Source: Oxyruncus cristatus (taxonomy: Eukaryota; Chordata; Aves; Passeriformes; Cotingidae). From it: a stretch of 64,000 nt of DNA. The notes under the pieces are model-generated. The model was not told where the DNA came from. It did not search any database and was given only the letters and a program-made list of their open reading frames with translations. Position 1 is the first letter of the stretch; the number at the start of each line of letters is the position of its first letter. The stretch is from the NCBI GenBank assembly GCA_013399855.1, contig VXAY01002913.1, positions 503,165 through 567,164 on the forward strand, given 5' to 3'. Shown here one piece after another: positions 26,201-39,600 of the stretch. The translations under genes and the position numbers were made by a program.

Positions 26201-29200
26201 AGGCACGCACCACCCTGTCAGTGTAACCCACCACCAACTCACACTTCCCATCTCCATCTGCAGGGAAAAGGATAGATGGACTCTGTCAGGCTTTCATACC
26301 CCAAGAGCCCCAGCATTTAGAAACCACCGTGCTTATTTCTATAGGTAGCACCCCTGAGGATCCAATGTAATGAAAACTCGCACTTCAGAAAAATTCCTGA
26401 AGTTCTTGCCTCTTTTCTCCATGACTTGGCTGTGGTTTCCTAGAATTATCTTTTTTCAGCAAGATAGTAATTTCGTTCTGCAAGTTCCCCACAGTTTCTC
26501 TCCCTCCTGCCCCACAAACAAACTCCCTCACCCTGCACTCCCACACCAGCTTTGTGGCTCACCAATGTCATTGATCAGCATGACCTTGGTGTTGGCAGGA
26601 ATGTGCTGCTTGAACACTGGGTTCTGCTCTTCTGCTGCTGCCAACTCATGGTGGCCTGAAGCATCTGGGTGTTTTGGAGAAGTCAGGTCAAAAAGATGAA
26701 ACCAGCCTTCTGCACTCACTGCCACCACAAAATTCTATAAGGGAAGAAAAAACTTTTTTATTCTTCCTCTTTTAGAAACTGCAGAAGCTGTCCCACAGCA
26801 GGGCAAGGGAGCATACAAGGGCAGATCCATCAAGATCAATGACTGCTACAGAAGGAACAGAAAGTTTTTGGCCAGCATACAAACCACTTAGGTGCTGGTG
26901 GGGTCAAAACTTCTTATTCGTCTTTGTCAGACTGTGCTATCAGGCTGATGTGTGCACGCAATCCTCAAACAATGTGTGGCTTTCTCAATGCTCACGTCAG
27001 CTCTGCTCCCCACCAGGGCAAACACAGCGACAGTATTTTGGGCACAGTGCCTAAACTGGGACCTTCAGACTCATTGGTCCTGGCTTAACCCCCAGAAACA
27101 GCAATCTAACAAAAGAAGTCATATTAGAGCCAGTGGAATTTGCTTGGGAGTCCAGACTATTCTGCGTCTCAGCCTTGTTTAGATGACCTTAAATGCACAC
27201 AGCCAAGCGGCAGAAGGGCCGTGGCCCACAGCAGGCATCAGCACAAGCAGAGCAAAAGCCACTGAGCAAAGGAGCAACCCTCAAACCACCAAAGCCTTGT
27301 GGTGCTCACACAGAGGCACGTGGAAATCAGCAGTGCTCTCTGAATATAGGATGGATTTCCTTGCTCACTAAAACCTGCGTATGACTCACAGAAAGATACC
27401 AATTACATGTAAACAGAAGAACAGTTTAAAAACAGTAGTGCTAAAACTCTTTGAACAAGGGCAGATCCTGGTGTGAAAGCATCAGCAATCTGTCCTCCTC
27501 CATACTCAGTACATGACATGACCTTGATCTCCTAAGCAACTCCCACATGCCCTACAGACACAGCTGGGAAGAGTTTGGCTCCTCTCACCTTTCCTTTATT
27601 GCATACATCTCCCACACCAACACATGTGAGCTGCAAAAGAAAAGGCCATACATGAGAGAAGGCAACAAAACCCAGCACTTTGGGCTAAGCCTCTGCCCTA
27701 CCCCTCCTCTCTCATAAAGCATCTCTTGAACTCTAAACAGTCTTTTGAAGGACAAGAAGAGGGGAGTCAGGGACAGAAACACATCTGTCACACAACTGGT
27801 CAGAGCCCTGGGTCAAAATCCACAGCGCATTGAGCAGGGTCAAGGTGGGACAGAAGTCCAGTTCCTGTGTTTATTCAGCTCATTAACTTCCAGCCCATGG
27901 GGCCACCTGTGGACAAGAGCAGGGTCTTGCATAACTACAGGAAAGGCATCAGATCCAGATCAGGCCTGCCATTCCCCTCTACGCTACATATTCATAGGCT
28001 ACAGACAAGGATAGCACAGACACCAAAAGGCCCAGTCATTTAGAAATTTTGTTGAGAACTGACCATTCCTTGGCAAGATCGCACAGCCCAGGGTTTGCTG
28101 TCATCGTTCTTGTAAACATAGAGTTTTCCATTGGTGTCTCCCACCACTAGTTCATTCAGCTGTACAAGAGAATTGGGTTAGTAGGAAGAAGTCCACAATT
28201 ACAGTAACAATATTCCCCTACAGCAATCAGTACTCATATCTAAAAATCACTCAGTGGGAAGAAGCAGCAAAACAAAACAAGAGTTAAAGGGACAGTCTTG
28301 AATCAATAGGGAAAGTCTGGGAAAATACAAAAGCCCTAGTTTTACTCTTGCAGATAGAAGACATAGAGTGTCTCCTTAGAGCAACGTCTCGTTACTCACT
28401 GCTTCTCTACCCACTGTTTCAGTGTTGTGACACTGACCATTTTAACATCCTGCCCTGCAAATCATCATCACCCCACCTTCCATCCTCCAAACTAGACTGA
28501 CTTAAAATTACCCAAGGAAGATGATGGCAATGAGGAAAATATAACCATCCAGAAAGAGGCTTTCTCCAAAGATGACTGCTGAAAATCACCAACTGCCATT
28601 GCTTACGAGCCTACTCCCAGTATCCCATCTCCTGCATCATGCCTCTGTGTATTAAAATTGTGTGCATTCGGAATTCCCTGCACACCTTACCCCATATAAC
28701 ATAACTTCTTACGGAAAAATTTGTTTCATTATCTACCTCATTGCTAGCCATGGCACTTTATAGGATAAGGCCGTAATAAAATCTGATTGTTGATGGGAAG
28801 AAACAGTTTACATATACCTGGTTAAGCTAACCTCTTCCTAGTTACAGACAAATCAGCCACATCAAAATTAACCATTTGTGGAGGCTGACAGCAACATTCC
28901 CAATGCACATCTGTCCCTCACACAGTTTAAGAGACACTGGGACTTGGCTCTGCCCTGTTTGTGATCTGCTGTGCCCCACCAAAGTGCTTCCCCACACCCC
29001 TACATCCCCACCACCGCGACAGCAAGTGTCTCTCTTCGGGACCAAAAGTCAGCCTCCCCGCTGGATATACACCATCCAGGCCCCACGCCAGGGGTGAACA
29101 GCACGTCTGACGGTGACGCGAGCCCCGACCAGCTGCAGCCCAGAACCGCGGAAACATCCCCTCTGCAAGGGAACTCCAGCGGGCATTTGGACCCAAACCC

Positions 29201-29526
29201 TGCATTTCTGACACTGCTCAAGCTCCCCGTGTCCCTAAGCCTGGAAGCCNNNNNNCTCGGGGGCCGCCCCAGCCGCTCGGTCCTCCCCCCCCAGCCCCGT
29301 TCTGGCTTCCTGGGGCCGCTGCCCCTCGTCCCGCCCGCGCCCGTGTCCGAGCGCGGCCCGCGGGCAGCGCCGGGGCGCGGCCCAGCCCCGCAGGCGCCGT
29401 GCGGCCCAACGCCGCCCCCGCGCTCCGCACCGTGTCGTTGTCGGCGTCCCCCAGGCAGATGGCGTGCGGGAAGAGGCTGCCGGCGAAGTCCAGCGCCACA
29501 CACTGCACGTAGCTGACGGAGCGCAT
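20248..29526 (-). CDS. ITFG2: Integrin-alpha FG-GAP repeat-containing protein 2 (KICSTOR subunit), complete
   Basis: Twelve coding exons in minus order: 29431-29526, 28064-28159, 27589-27630, 26563-26734, 26118-26257, 25540-25688, 24354-24448, 22503-22556, 21941-22032, 21299-21416, 20555-20728 and 20248-20396. All borders are GT-AG and phases join without a stop to 458 codons plus TAA, slightly longer than the human protein. The start [18 protein letters not shown] lies in a CpG island. FG-GAP/beta-propeller signatures include DADND (about residues 28-32), DIDGDG (about 134-139) and DVTGNGHEE in exons 9/10. ITFG2 is a KICSTOR subunit (with KPTN, SZT2 and KICS2) that holds GATOR1 at lysosomes and restrains mTORC1 when amino acids are low. 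Exon 6 codes a serine- and charge-rich linker, a poorly conserved part. The gene runs in the same direction as FKBP4 and converges on NRIP2. Confidence 0.95.
29250..29255. other. Assembly gap (6 N) in the ITFG2 CpG island
   Basis: Six Ns lie within very GC-rich sequence in ITFG2 intron 1, about 175 bases beyond exon 1. They are likely a sequencing or assembly problem typical of avian CpG islands. No coding exon is touched. Confidence 0.95.
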
Positions 29527-29640
29527 CCCGCCGCCCCCGGGACCCGCCGCTGCACCAGGCACCGAGGGAGCCGGGAAGCGCCGGCGCGGGAGGGAATCAC
29601 GGGAGCGCGGGGCGGAGCTCCCGGCAAAGACCTCTTGTTT
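29256..29640. promoter_or_regulatory. CpG island at the ITFG2 promoter and first exon
   Basis: This stretch is strongly GC-rich with dense CG dinucleotides and contains ITFG2 exon 1 (29431-29526). GC content drops sharply after about 29680. The transcription start is expected just above 29526 on the minus strand. No TATA box is evident, in keeping with a housekeeping promoter. Confidence 0.8.
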
Positions 29641-32004
29641 CTTCTTCCAGAGACGACAGCGAGCCGGAACGCTTCAGTTACTCCAAAAATACCGCACGGT
29701 TATGGCAGGAACACCGCCCAGGATGAAGGGTTTATAAACCGAGAGAGACAGCTGAGTGTGGTTTACAAAGTCAGTATCGTAATTGTTTATTTTAAGCATT
29801 TCCTTTCTATAAGGACATACATAACGAATAGTTTATATTTGACGTTTACATGCATGACCTCACTGATTCAACACTAGTATGCCACCTTCTGCTGGCAACT
29901 AGGCCCCTTTGTAACGACAGCACGGAACATCTTTTCAGCTGCCTGAGTAAAGCATGTTTAGTGTCCTTAGTAGGTTACATTCCTAAACATTTCATAGTTT
30001 GTTATGTCGTAACAATGAGGGCAAAGTAGTACTTTCAAGACTGCTCACACTTAACATATCCACCATTGACTCTAGAATTTTTTAGATGTGCTACAGAAAT
30101 CATCTCACTTTTTGCTTTCAGAAACACGTAGAACTGTCGTGCCTGTGGGAGATTTTTGAAAACTGCTGTTCAACAGCTTATCATTAGGACTTGGTACTAT
30201 GCTTATTTTAACAGCAAGAACAGTTTCCATCAGAGGCTGTTATTTCCAGTAATAATTACCAACAAATCAAGATATTTACTTGCTGGAGAAAAAGTACTCT
30301 TGCTTGGCATTCCTGCCCCCTTTCCCACTTTTCCATGTCTATTAAGCACTTGTAACTCCAGTCAACGCTCACACTGTGTTGTCTTCCACAAGGGGCAATA
30401 ATGCTTTGGTACAAGGGCTGTTGCTATCAAGTTAGAACTCAAGAAAAACACCTGTATTACCTGGCAGCGCTAAGACTTTATTAGGCAAATCAAATCAGCA
30501 TTTCCTTAAACAACAGGATATACCAAACACTCTATCCTGCCTCTTCTCCTATCCCACCCCCACACCACTGAAGCTTAGGGCACTGCTACACTGTGCAGAG
30601 CAGTGCAGGTCACAGCTCCCTAAGCCAGAGAGCCCAGCAGCTGGAGGCGAATTGATTATCTTGGGCCCAGTAGTCAAGCAGCTCTTACCATTTTGGTGAC
30701 AGTCCAGTTCTACAGCTGCTGTGCCCAAGCTTTCCTGGCACTGCTGGGAGGGCAGGTACGGGCAACCCCCCAGCCCCAAAGAACCCCATAAGTAAGCACT
30801 TATACAGTATTTCTGTCTCAGGAAAGGAGACTGGGAATCCAAAGTAAGATTTCCAACGTAATTCATGTTAAAACAGAGATACTCTCTGCAATATATACAC
30901 AATTCCAGCCCATTGCATGCCATGCAAATCTTTCTCACCATAAAAAAAACCAAAACAAAACACCAAACATTTTATCTGAGAAGAATGAATTATCTACCTT
31001 CCTTCTGCAGAGCAGGCAGAAAGTGCCCCTGCAGCTAGAATGGTCTCAAAACAGGACACTGGAGATGCTGAGTTCAACACTACACAACAGGATAAACAGA
31101 ACAGCTGAGTTTGAGTACTATGTTCCATGCCTGCAGACAAACAAAAAAACCCACCCCAGCAAAAAGCCCCCACAAAACCCAAAAGCACACCCACCCCCAA
31201 ACAAGACACACAAACTGCAGAAAGAAGCAGAATACCAAGTAATAGCTTTCTTGTGAGATGGGGATAAGTAGACATTAGAATCACTCAGGAGCTTGTAGTT
31301 CATTAGGATGTAGAAGTATTTGTAATATGTAAACCTTTATCACTTAACTTTCTCTTCAAAGCCAGACACTTTCAGGTATCAATATTATGGGTTTTTTTCC
31401 TCTGGTCCAGTTTTACAACATGGGGGGCAAAGAGGAAGGTAACAATATGAACAGATAATAAGCTCTATGCATAGGTTACAGACTTGCTTTTTGAACAGTT
31501 TTCAGCAACATATTTTTTCCTCTTGCAAATATATGGGTAAATATTTTATCAAATATTGTGGGAATTTTCTATGGTAGTGAACAAACAACATAGAAAAACT
31601 ATCAAGACACTGTGGCTATGTGGATGAGAAAACACTGAATCAGCAAAGGACAGTCAATTCTCTCAATTCTGTACAAATTCCAATAAAAACCCACGAAAAG
31701 TTCGGTTTTCTTGAGTTTAATTGGAGCTTTATTACTTAAGCTGTGACTTCAGTCTTCACCTTCAGCAATTTGCAAAGAGGAGGCATACAAGAAAGGTTAC
31801 AATATTTAATGGAAGGGAGTCCCTACTGAACATGGGGAAAGAGGGCAACCCTAGGGCAGAACTGGGAGTGCCAATTTGTTCTGAAGTCTCATGTGAGGAC
31901 TCCTGGAAAAAAGCTGATTACTTGAAAGAAATCAAGGAAATAATGTAGAAAGCAGAACCTTGGATTCAAGTAAGCTGGAACCAGAAAGAAACAAACATCA
32001 ATGA
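29641..32004. other. Between the ITFG2 promoter and the CR1 insertion; possible FKBP4 3' UTR
   Basis: No exon is recognised. On the minus strand AATAAA hexamers occur at 29786-29791, 30477-30482 and 31728-31733, any of which could end the FKBP4 transcript. A/C-rich simple sequence occurs near 30940-30970 and 31136-31207. Small frames, such as 30549-30953 minus, have no family features. Confidence 0.4.
30477..30482 (-). promoter_or_regulatory. Candidate distal FKBP4 poly(A) signal (AATAAA)
   Basis: A minus-strand AATAAA is followed within about 35 bases by GGTGTTTTTCTTG, a reasonable GT-rich downstream element. If used, the FKBP4 3' UTR would be about 3.1 kb and would include the whole CR1 copy at 32005-33373. 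The nearer AATAAA at 31728-31733 is an alternative. Confidence 0.3.
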
Positions 32005-33373
32005 CAAAATGGGACTACCGACCTGTCAGCCTCAGCTCTGTGCCTGGGAAGATCATGGAACAGATCCTCCTAGATGCTATGCTAAGGCACATGGAAAACA
32101 GGGGGGTGATTTAAGACAGCCAGCACAGCTTCACCAAGGGCAAGTGCTGTCTGATAAACCTAGTGGCCTTCCGTGATGGAGTGACTACATCAGTGGACAA
32201 AGGAAGGGCTACAGATGTCATTTATCTGGATTTCTGTAAAGCCCTTGACACAGTCCCCCACATCATCCTTCTCTTTAAATTGGAGAGATGGATTCAATTG
32301 GTGGGACTGTTAGATGGATAAGAAATTGGTTGGATGGTCACATCCAGAGAGTAGTGGTCAATGGCTCAGAGCCCCGATGGACATCAGTGACAAGTTGTGT
32401 CCCTCAGGGGTCCGCACTGGGACAAGTGTTATTTAATATCTTCATAAATTACACTGATGAAGGGTTTGAGTGCACCCTCAGCAAATTTGCAGATGACACT
32501 AAGCTGAACGATGCACTTGACACACCTGAAGGATGGGATGCCATCCAGAGGGATCTGGACAAGCTCAGGAAGTGGGCCCATGGGATTCTCACAAGGTTTA
32601 ACAAGGCCAAGCACAAGTTGCTGCACATGGGTTGAGGCAAACCCTGGTATCAATATAGGCTGGACATGAACAGTTCAGGGGCAGCCCTGCTTAGAAGGAC
32701 TCGGGGGTGCTGGTGGATGAGAAGCTGGATATGACGTGGCAATGTGCCCTGTCAGCCCAGAAAGCCAATTGTATCCTGGGCTGCAACAAAAGGAGCGTGG
32801 GCAGCAGGTCAAGGGAGGTGATTCTGCCCCTCTGCTCTGCTCTAGTGAGACCCCACACCTGAAGTACTGCATCCACCTCTGGGGTCCTCAGCAAAGGAAG
32901 GACATTAAGCTGTTGGAATGAGTCCAGAGGAAGCCAGCAATTAGAGGGATGGAGCACCTCACCTAATGAGAAAAGGCTGAGAGAATTGAAATTGTTCAGC
33001 TTGGAAAAGAGAAGGCTTCAGGGTGACCAAATTGTGGCCTTCCAGCACCTGAAGGGAGCCTACAAGAAACATGGAGAGAGACTATTTACAAGGGCAAGTA
33101 GTGACAACACAAGGGAGAATGGCTTCAAACTGCAAGAAGGTAGGTTTAGATTAGATATTAGGAAGAAATTCTTTACCATGAGGGTGGTGAGGCACTGGAA
33201 CAGGTTGCCCAGAGACACTGTGGATGACCCATCCCTGGAAATGTTCAAGGCCAGGTTGTATGGAGCTCTGAGCAACCTGGTCTAGTGGAAGGTGTCCCTG
33301 CATTCGGCAGGGGGGTTGGAACTAGATGATCTTTGAGGTCCCTTCCAACTCAAGCCATTCTATGATTCTATGA
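32005..33373 (+). mobile_element. CR1 LINE, 5'-truncated, with decayed reverse transcriptase and intact 3' tail
   Basis: The 5' end begins inside the reverse-transcriptase region ([13 protein letters not shown] at about 32013). Later RT landmarks include [13 protein letters not shown] and the catalytic-type FADDTKL (32288-32635). The frame is broken by stops, for example after the segment near 32114. The 3' part carries the familiar CR1 non-coding segment (about 32660-33300). It ends with CTTCCAACTCAAGCC and repeats of ATTCTATGA at 33373. Orientation is plus, antisense to FKBP4. It lies just downstream of the FKBP4 stop. It is a dead copy. Confidence 0.9.
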
Positions 33374-33636
33374 AAATGCAAATAAACCAAGCAGAGTAAA
33401 TCCAGACAGAACCCAAACAGTAACAGAGGCTGAATGAATAAATAAAGTCACTAGGATTAAACCGGATTTATGCTGCCACTCAGCTTCTTGAACAGCCACA
33501 TAAAGCTGTAACTGACTGTGGCATGGTGGCTTCAGCCTCTGCTCCCTTGAAGCCACTATCCAACCAGGTAGAAAAATAAAGGTCTAATTCACTGGAAATT
33601 CTTTCATTTACAAAACTAATGGAATAGGGTTTGTTT

Positions 33637-36600
33637 TTATGCTTCTGCTTCAACTTCTGATTTATCTTCAACTCCATTCCGCTCATCTTTCATTTCTGCA
33701 TCTTCAGTGTGGCTGGTCTGAAGAGTAGCAGCTGACTAAATGGGAGAGACAAAGAAAATATATTAATATAATTACAAAACTGCTAGCACAAACATTGTTT
33801 GATTCTTATCACTAGGAAACCTAGTCTCCCCTGCAAGACTGAATTAATATATTAATTCAGCTCTTCAGCCAAGAGAAACAAAAAATTTCTTTTCATTTTT
33901 CATGCATCTAAGAAACCAGATGCAGTTTAGAAGAGGCTGAGATATAATACCAATATTAGGTGATTATGATTCATAATGCCTGCACATGCTTGCCATACAA
34001 TACTTTCTTAGAAAAAGTCTTTTAACTAAAATTCATTTACAAAGCTTCTGCACAGCACTGCTTTTGTCCTGCTTCAATTTCAAGGTGATGTACTTTTAGC
34101 CACTCCCATAGCCTACCCCCAGCCCCCGCAATCTGTATGAGGCGCACTTGGGCTTAGCATGTAAAGAAATATCTTTGTTGGACAACTTGTTTCATGAAGA
34201 GTGACTTCAACTCAACAACAGTGATTTGGATGTCATCTGTAAGAGCTTAGCTGGAAGAAAACACGATCTGACAAGGTGGCTGCTCTAAAGCCCTCTCCTC
34301 GCTCCATCTTCCAGTCCACATAAAAAGGTGTAGAAGGCACAGAGCCATGTGGCAGGGATCCAAGGTCAGTTTTTTCAATAGGACATAACCAGCACATCCT
34401 GGCCTTGCAATAATTTTCAAACACAGTAAAGTTTTTTCATCTCAAAAACTAGTGCAATAAAACTGCTATTCCACCTGCCAGCCTAGCACCTTGAACCATC
34501 TTGTTTTATTATGATTTTGGTAGAGAAAACCAAGCAAAGTCTTAAGCATGCAATGCTGGGAGAGGTGAATAGGAGGGGAAAAAGGGGCCAAATCCTTTAA
34601 CGTTACATCAACTTGGCTGCAACAAGAAACCGCAGTTAAAAGAACATCCAGGCATCAAAGGTCAACCTTTCATCCTTAGAAGCATTCTCTAAAGAGCCGA
34701 GTCTTCTCTCCACAGAAAACCTGTGAGTTAGCAATCCTGGGCTTAAGATAAGGTAATAAACATCCTGACCTTTAAAAATCCACACTTTACATATGTGAAC
34801 TATTTGAATTTGTGAAATCAACTACTGATGCAAGAGTGGCTGGTGAATTCAACGGACTGTAAGACACACAGTGTCAGGAATTTCAGAACTATGGTCCAAG
34901 CTACCTTCTTAGCAAGTGGAAAACATTTGGTAAACAAACAGTCTTCCCCAGAACTTTGATCTTCTACTACCACCACTAATAGAGAAACTGTTGGAGCCAA
35001 AGTAAAGCAAAATTATAAATGCATTAAGAGGAAAATAAGTTTTTCATGCAAGAAAACGACCTCAAGACTGACCTAGAAAGTGTCCTTTAGAGTTTACAGT
35101 TCCATCAATCCCATTTCATATAAAACCATATCCATTTAAGGTAGGCCAGATGGCTTGGAGACAAAAAAAACCCAATGCACATTCCCAAGATCATCTAACT
35201 TGTTGAGAAGAATTCAGCAGGTCAATGACATCCTCCTTGTATCAGAAACAGTGTGGCCAGCAGGACCTGAGCAGCGATTGTCCTCTTGTACTGGGCACTG
35301 CTGAGGCCACACCTCAAGTACTGTGTCCAGTTTTGGGCCCCTCACTTCAAGAAAGACATTCAGGTGCTGGAGCAAGTCCAGAGAACGGCAACAGAGCTGG
35401 GGAAGGGTCTGGAACACAAGTCTGATGAGGAGCAGCTGAGGGAACTGCAGGTGTTTAGCCTGGAGAAAAGGAGTCTCTCTACAACTACCTGAAAGGAGGA
35501 TGTGGCAAGGTGTGGGTCAGCCTCTTCTCCCAGGCACTGAGTGACAGGGCAAGATGAAACGGCCCCAAATTGTGCCAGGGAAGGCTCAGATTAGATATCA
35601 GGAAAAAGTCCTTCCCAGAAAGCCCAGGGCAATCCTTGAGTCACCATCCCTGGAGGTATTTAGTTGTAGATGTGTCTCTTAGGGACACAAGTTAGTGGTG
35701 GACTTCGCAGTGTTAGGTTGTTGTTTTGAGATCTTTCATTTACATTCAGTAGCATTCCAACCTAAAGGATTTTACAGTTTTACGCTGATTCATCCCAAGC
35801 AGATAGGAAAACTGAAACTAAGAGCTATGTCTTTCCATTACCCCAAACAGTCTGCAATGCAAAGATTGTGAGACTGCCTTTTGCCAAGAATATTATGCTT
35901 GGTTCAGCAACTCACTCTTCCTCTCTCAAAAGCAGATCTTACTGTGTCCCACACCTAGGGGAGGAAGCAAGATTCCCAGCAGCTGTGCTAGCTGAAAGGA
36001 GCCTTCACAATAGAGCCTGACAGCTGGCAATCAAATCCTGCCATTTCAAAAGTGATGATGCCTAAGAGTGAAATAATTCTAGTTTAGTTCCTGTATCTTT
36101 ACCTTCCTGAGATTTTTTCATTAAAGCCTACCAAAACTAAGATACTGTGTGGCTTTACGTCACTGTGTCTAGAAGGACAAAATAGTTTCTTCCAAGCTCC
36201 AGTAAGCAAGGACTGTTGACACCAGGCTGCCTTAGCCAAAAAAAAAAAAAAAAGAGAGAGAGAAGAGATGGTTGTGAAGTGTTTTATGTAGGAAATTGTC
36301 AGCTGACAGTCTGAGATGACTGAGCTGTCAGGATACACTCATCTGAGGACACTAGGCCTCTGGAAAGACTCAATGACACAGTTAACCACAGGTAATTAAC
36401 ATACCAACATCTAATAATTTTTTGTATTCTCCATGCGTATTCTGGAAAGGTGGACACAAAGATCTGAGAAAATAACCTCACAAGATGCAAGCTTCTGCAC
36501 TCCCCAATATTACTGAGGTTGAGTATGATGTAAATACCAGATTTATCTTAGAAGTTAGAGGTCTACCTAGTCCTTCTGCACCATCAGATCTAAGAAAAAG

Positions 36601-39600
36601 AAACAACATTGTCTTAGGATATGTGATTTTCACTAGTAACTTGGAATGTTTCTTACTAGCTGATACAACCTTGTTATAATCTGTATCCACATACTGCCAT
36701 TATCAATTGAACAAGTATTTACTGAAGTTCTAGTGACAGCTTATTAGGAAAACCATCCATTTGTAGAATAAACAATCTATGACATTTGAAATGGAGACCA
36801 TCAACCACATCTTAATATCTCCATGAGAAGCAAGATGGTGCTCAGCACCATCTGTACGGCAGACATGAGGTCTCACTAGATAGGCCACCCAGGCACCAGA
36901 ACAGCCTGTTCTTTAGAATAATTGGTTCAAGGAGAAAAGGTTATTTTTTAACTGGAACATTATCATGTTTGTATCTCATCACTTCAATTGCTTTCTGATT
37001 AACACTGGTCTGTTGCAAATTCAGCTGAAATAAGAAAAGCATTCTGTGCAGTGCTTGGTACTGCTAGCTTCTTGTTCAAACAAGATGGCCTCATAATTTT
37101 GACTGGTGGCTATTTTGAGATCAACTTCTGCTCCCCAAAGGAGTCTACTTGAATATTCTCCTGCTATAATTATTTGTTCCAAGAAGTAAGCTGAATACCT
37201 AAACCACTGTTCCTTGTCTAACACGTGACACCACCTCTTGTAGTCTTCTGGAGTAGTGTTACTTACCTTTAAGTCTTTGTCTGCAAGCCTTTGGAACATG
37301 TTGGCATACATTTTTTTCTCCTTCTCATGCTGCTCCCGTATTTTTTGCTGACAAGTTACGAGTTGCACTTTGGCAGCTTTGTTACTTGGATAAAGTTGTA
37401 TGACTTTCTGGAAATCTCCTCGGGCCAACTCAAAGTCATTGACAGCCAAATGCGCTTCTCCGCGCCGGAAGAGGCCTTTTTCATTGTTGCTATCCAATTC
37501 GAGTGCCTGCATTAAAAAAACCAAACCCAAACCAGATACACTAGTGATTTTTCTTTTATAAAAACTGTATGCAGTCAGAACACCAGAGACTGCTAGGAAA
37601 TGTATCTTCTGATACAGACTCAAGAGTCTTTTCAGGGCGTACTAATAATGTGAGTAGAATACAGTATAAGTTAGTACAAAGAGGAATGAATATAGTAGGC
37701 TATTTGACAGAACCAGCAAGTCTAAGATTTAATCCCGGCTCTAATCCAGCTCTTTTGAAAGATGTATGCCAACATGACTACCTTCACCAAATGTTTCTAA
37801 TTTCTAAACACTTGAATGTTCTCCATGTAGCAGTGAGTTAGAAAAAGATGTAGACAGTAATTATGAAAATCTGCTAGGTATTTTTAGTGTATTCAGTACT
37901 ATCCAAATGCCAGCGAATAAGAAAGGCCCCAAACTACATGGTCCGTTGTTTGTCAGATTTTTAAAGCAGAAGATAAACTGCACAAGCAGTCTGCCAGTTT
38001 AAGAATAAATAACCCCCTACTACCTTGTTGCAGTTTTCCAAAGCCTGTGAGTATTCCTTTAGCTTGAGATGGCACATAGCTAGATTAAGGTGGGCAGCCA
38101 GCCTCAAGCTTTTGGCTTTTGATTCCTCCTCATCGGAGAGTCCTGATTCATGCTCCAGCCATGACACAATCTTCTTATACTGTAATGCCGCCCGTTTGTA
38201 TTTTCCCTCCTGTAAACAAGGCAGTTCAATTATCACACAGCTCGTCACAGTAACTTTTATATCCCTCTTGCCCCTTCTGCTTACCTTGAGTAACACATCT
38301 GAAAAAAAGTATTTGATCAGAAAATAACTTCTATCACAAAAACATACTACTTTTAAAAGCCATTCCTGCAAAGGATCAGAAAACCTTCAGGAATACCTAC
38401 TAGTTCCCCACTAAAGCTAGGGGTATATGCCAGCGTTGATACTTTACTCTGAATTCTGACCTTATATTCAACTTTTGGTACAAAGGAAGATGAGGCATTT
38501 TCATAATGTGTTATGAAGATAATGGGAAACTCTTTCTTTAGCTGGTTAAATTGCTTGAAACGGCTTCACAAATCTCTACCCAAATGTTCATTCACAGCAC
38601 TATCCCACAGCAGAAATTTAAATACTGTAACCTTGCTACTATTCCATGTATGCCCCAAAGTTATCTGTAGGTACAGCAAACAGCTTTAACAGAGAACTCC
38701 CTGCAGAGTAAGTTCTTTGGATAATCCAATGGAGTTTCTTTTTTTCATAAGACTTCCCCTCCATTCTCCCTGTAAAATCTCACAGAATACCATGAACACC
38801 ACTCAGAAATGACAGAAGCTGTAATCATCACTATCAACTCACGACATGGACTAAGAAATGCTATTATTACTTGGGGACTGTAACTTACCTTGAAGTACTG
38901 AGTGCCTCTCTCCTTCACAATGGAGCTTTGTTCCAGCTTCTCATCTGTATTCATTTCCCAAGACTCCTTAGCCTACCCAAAAAGAAATAGTTCAAGTCAA
39001 CTTCAATACAACAATACAACTTCTAGGAAAATGAAGTGGCTATGTTGCTTCCCACAGTGAGATAGAGAGGTAGAGATGTTCGGCTTTGCATAGCTTTGCA
39101 CAGCTTCTGGAAACCAGCCTAGAGCACAAGAGATGGCAACAAATAGGGATCCAATAAGAACAAGGGCCATTTCAGCCAAGAGCTCCAGTGTGTCATCATC
39201 TCTGGCAACAGTGGCCTCCTTATTTCAGATCACCATTCAAGGATTCCACTGTCCTTGTTCGAGCTGCACTCACACTTTTTCCCCTCACCTCCAGGATCTC
39301 TTTGGGGTTTCATCTCTTGTTCCTACCTTTTCAAAGCTCTTGAGTTTCACTTCATACTGCAGCTCTGCATCTGGAGGGATCTGAAATTTCTCATTCCCAG
39401 TGCTTCCAAAACCGTAGCTGTAAGACAGGGGTAGGGTGAGGAGGGAGAAACAGAAAAAGAAGAGAGTTCAGCGCTGTCCATCCCGCTATGTTTTCTACAT
39501 AGGAAGATGGAGACAAAACCCCCATGAAAACCTGGGATGCCCATATATCATTATTACAAGACAAAGAGAATTCTAGGTACAATTCTAAAATTAGCAAGCA

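Noticed and set aside
32288..32635. 115-codon frame as an independent host gene
   Set aside because: It is the remnant of the CR1 reverse transcriptase, with stops before and after and the CR1 3' end following.
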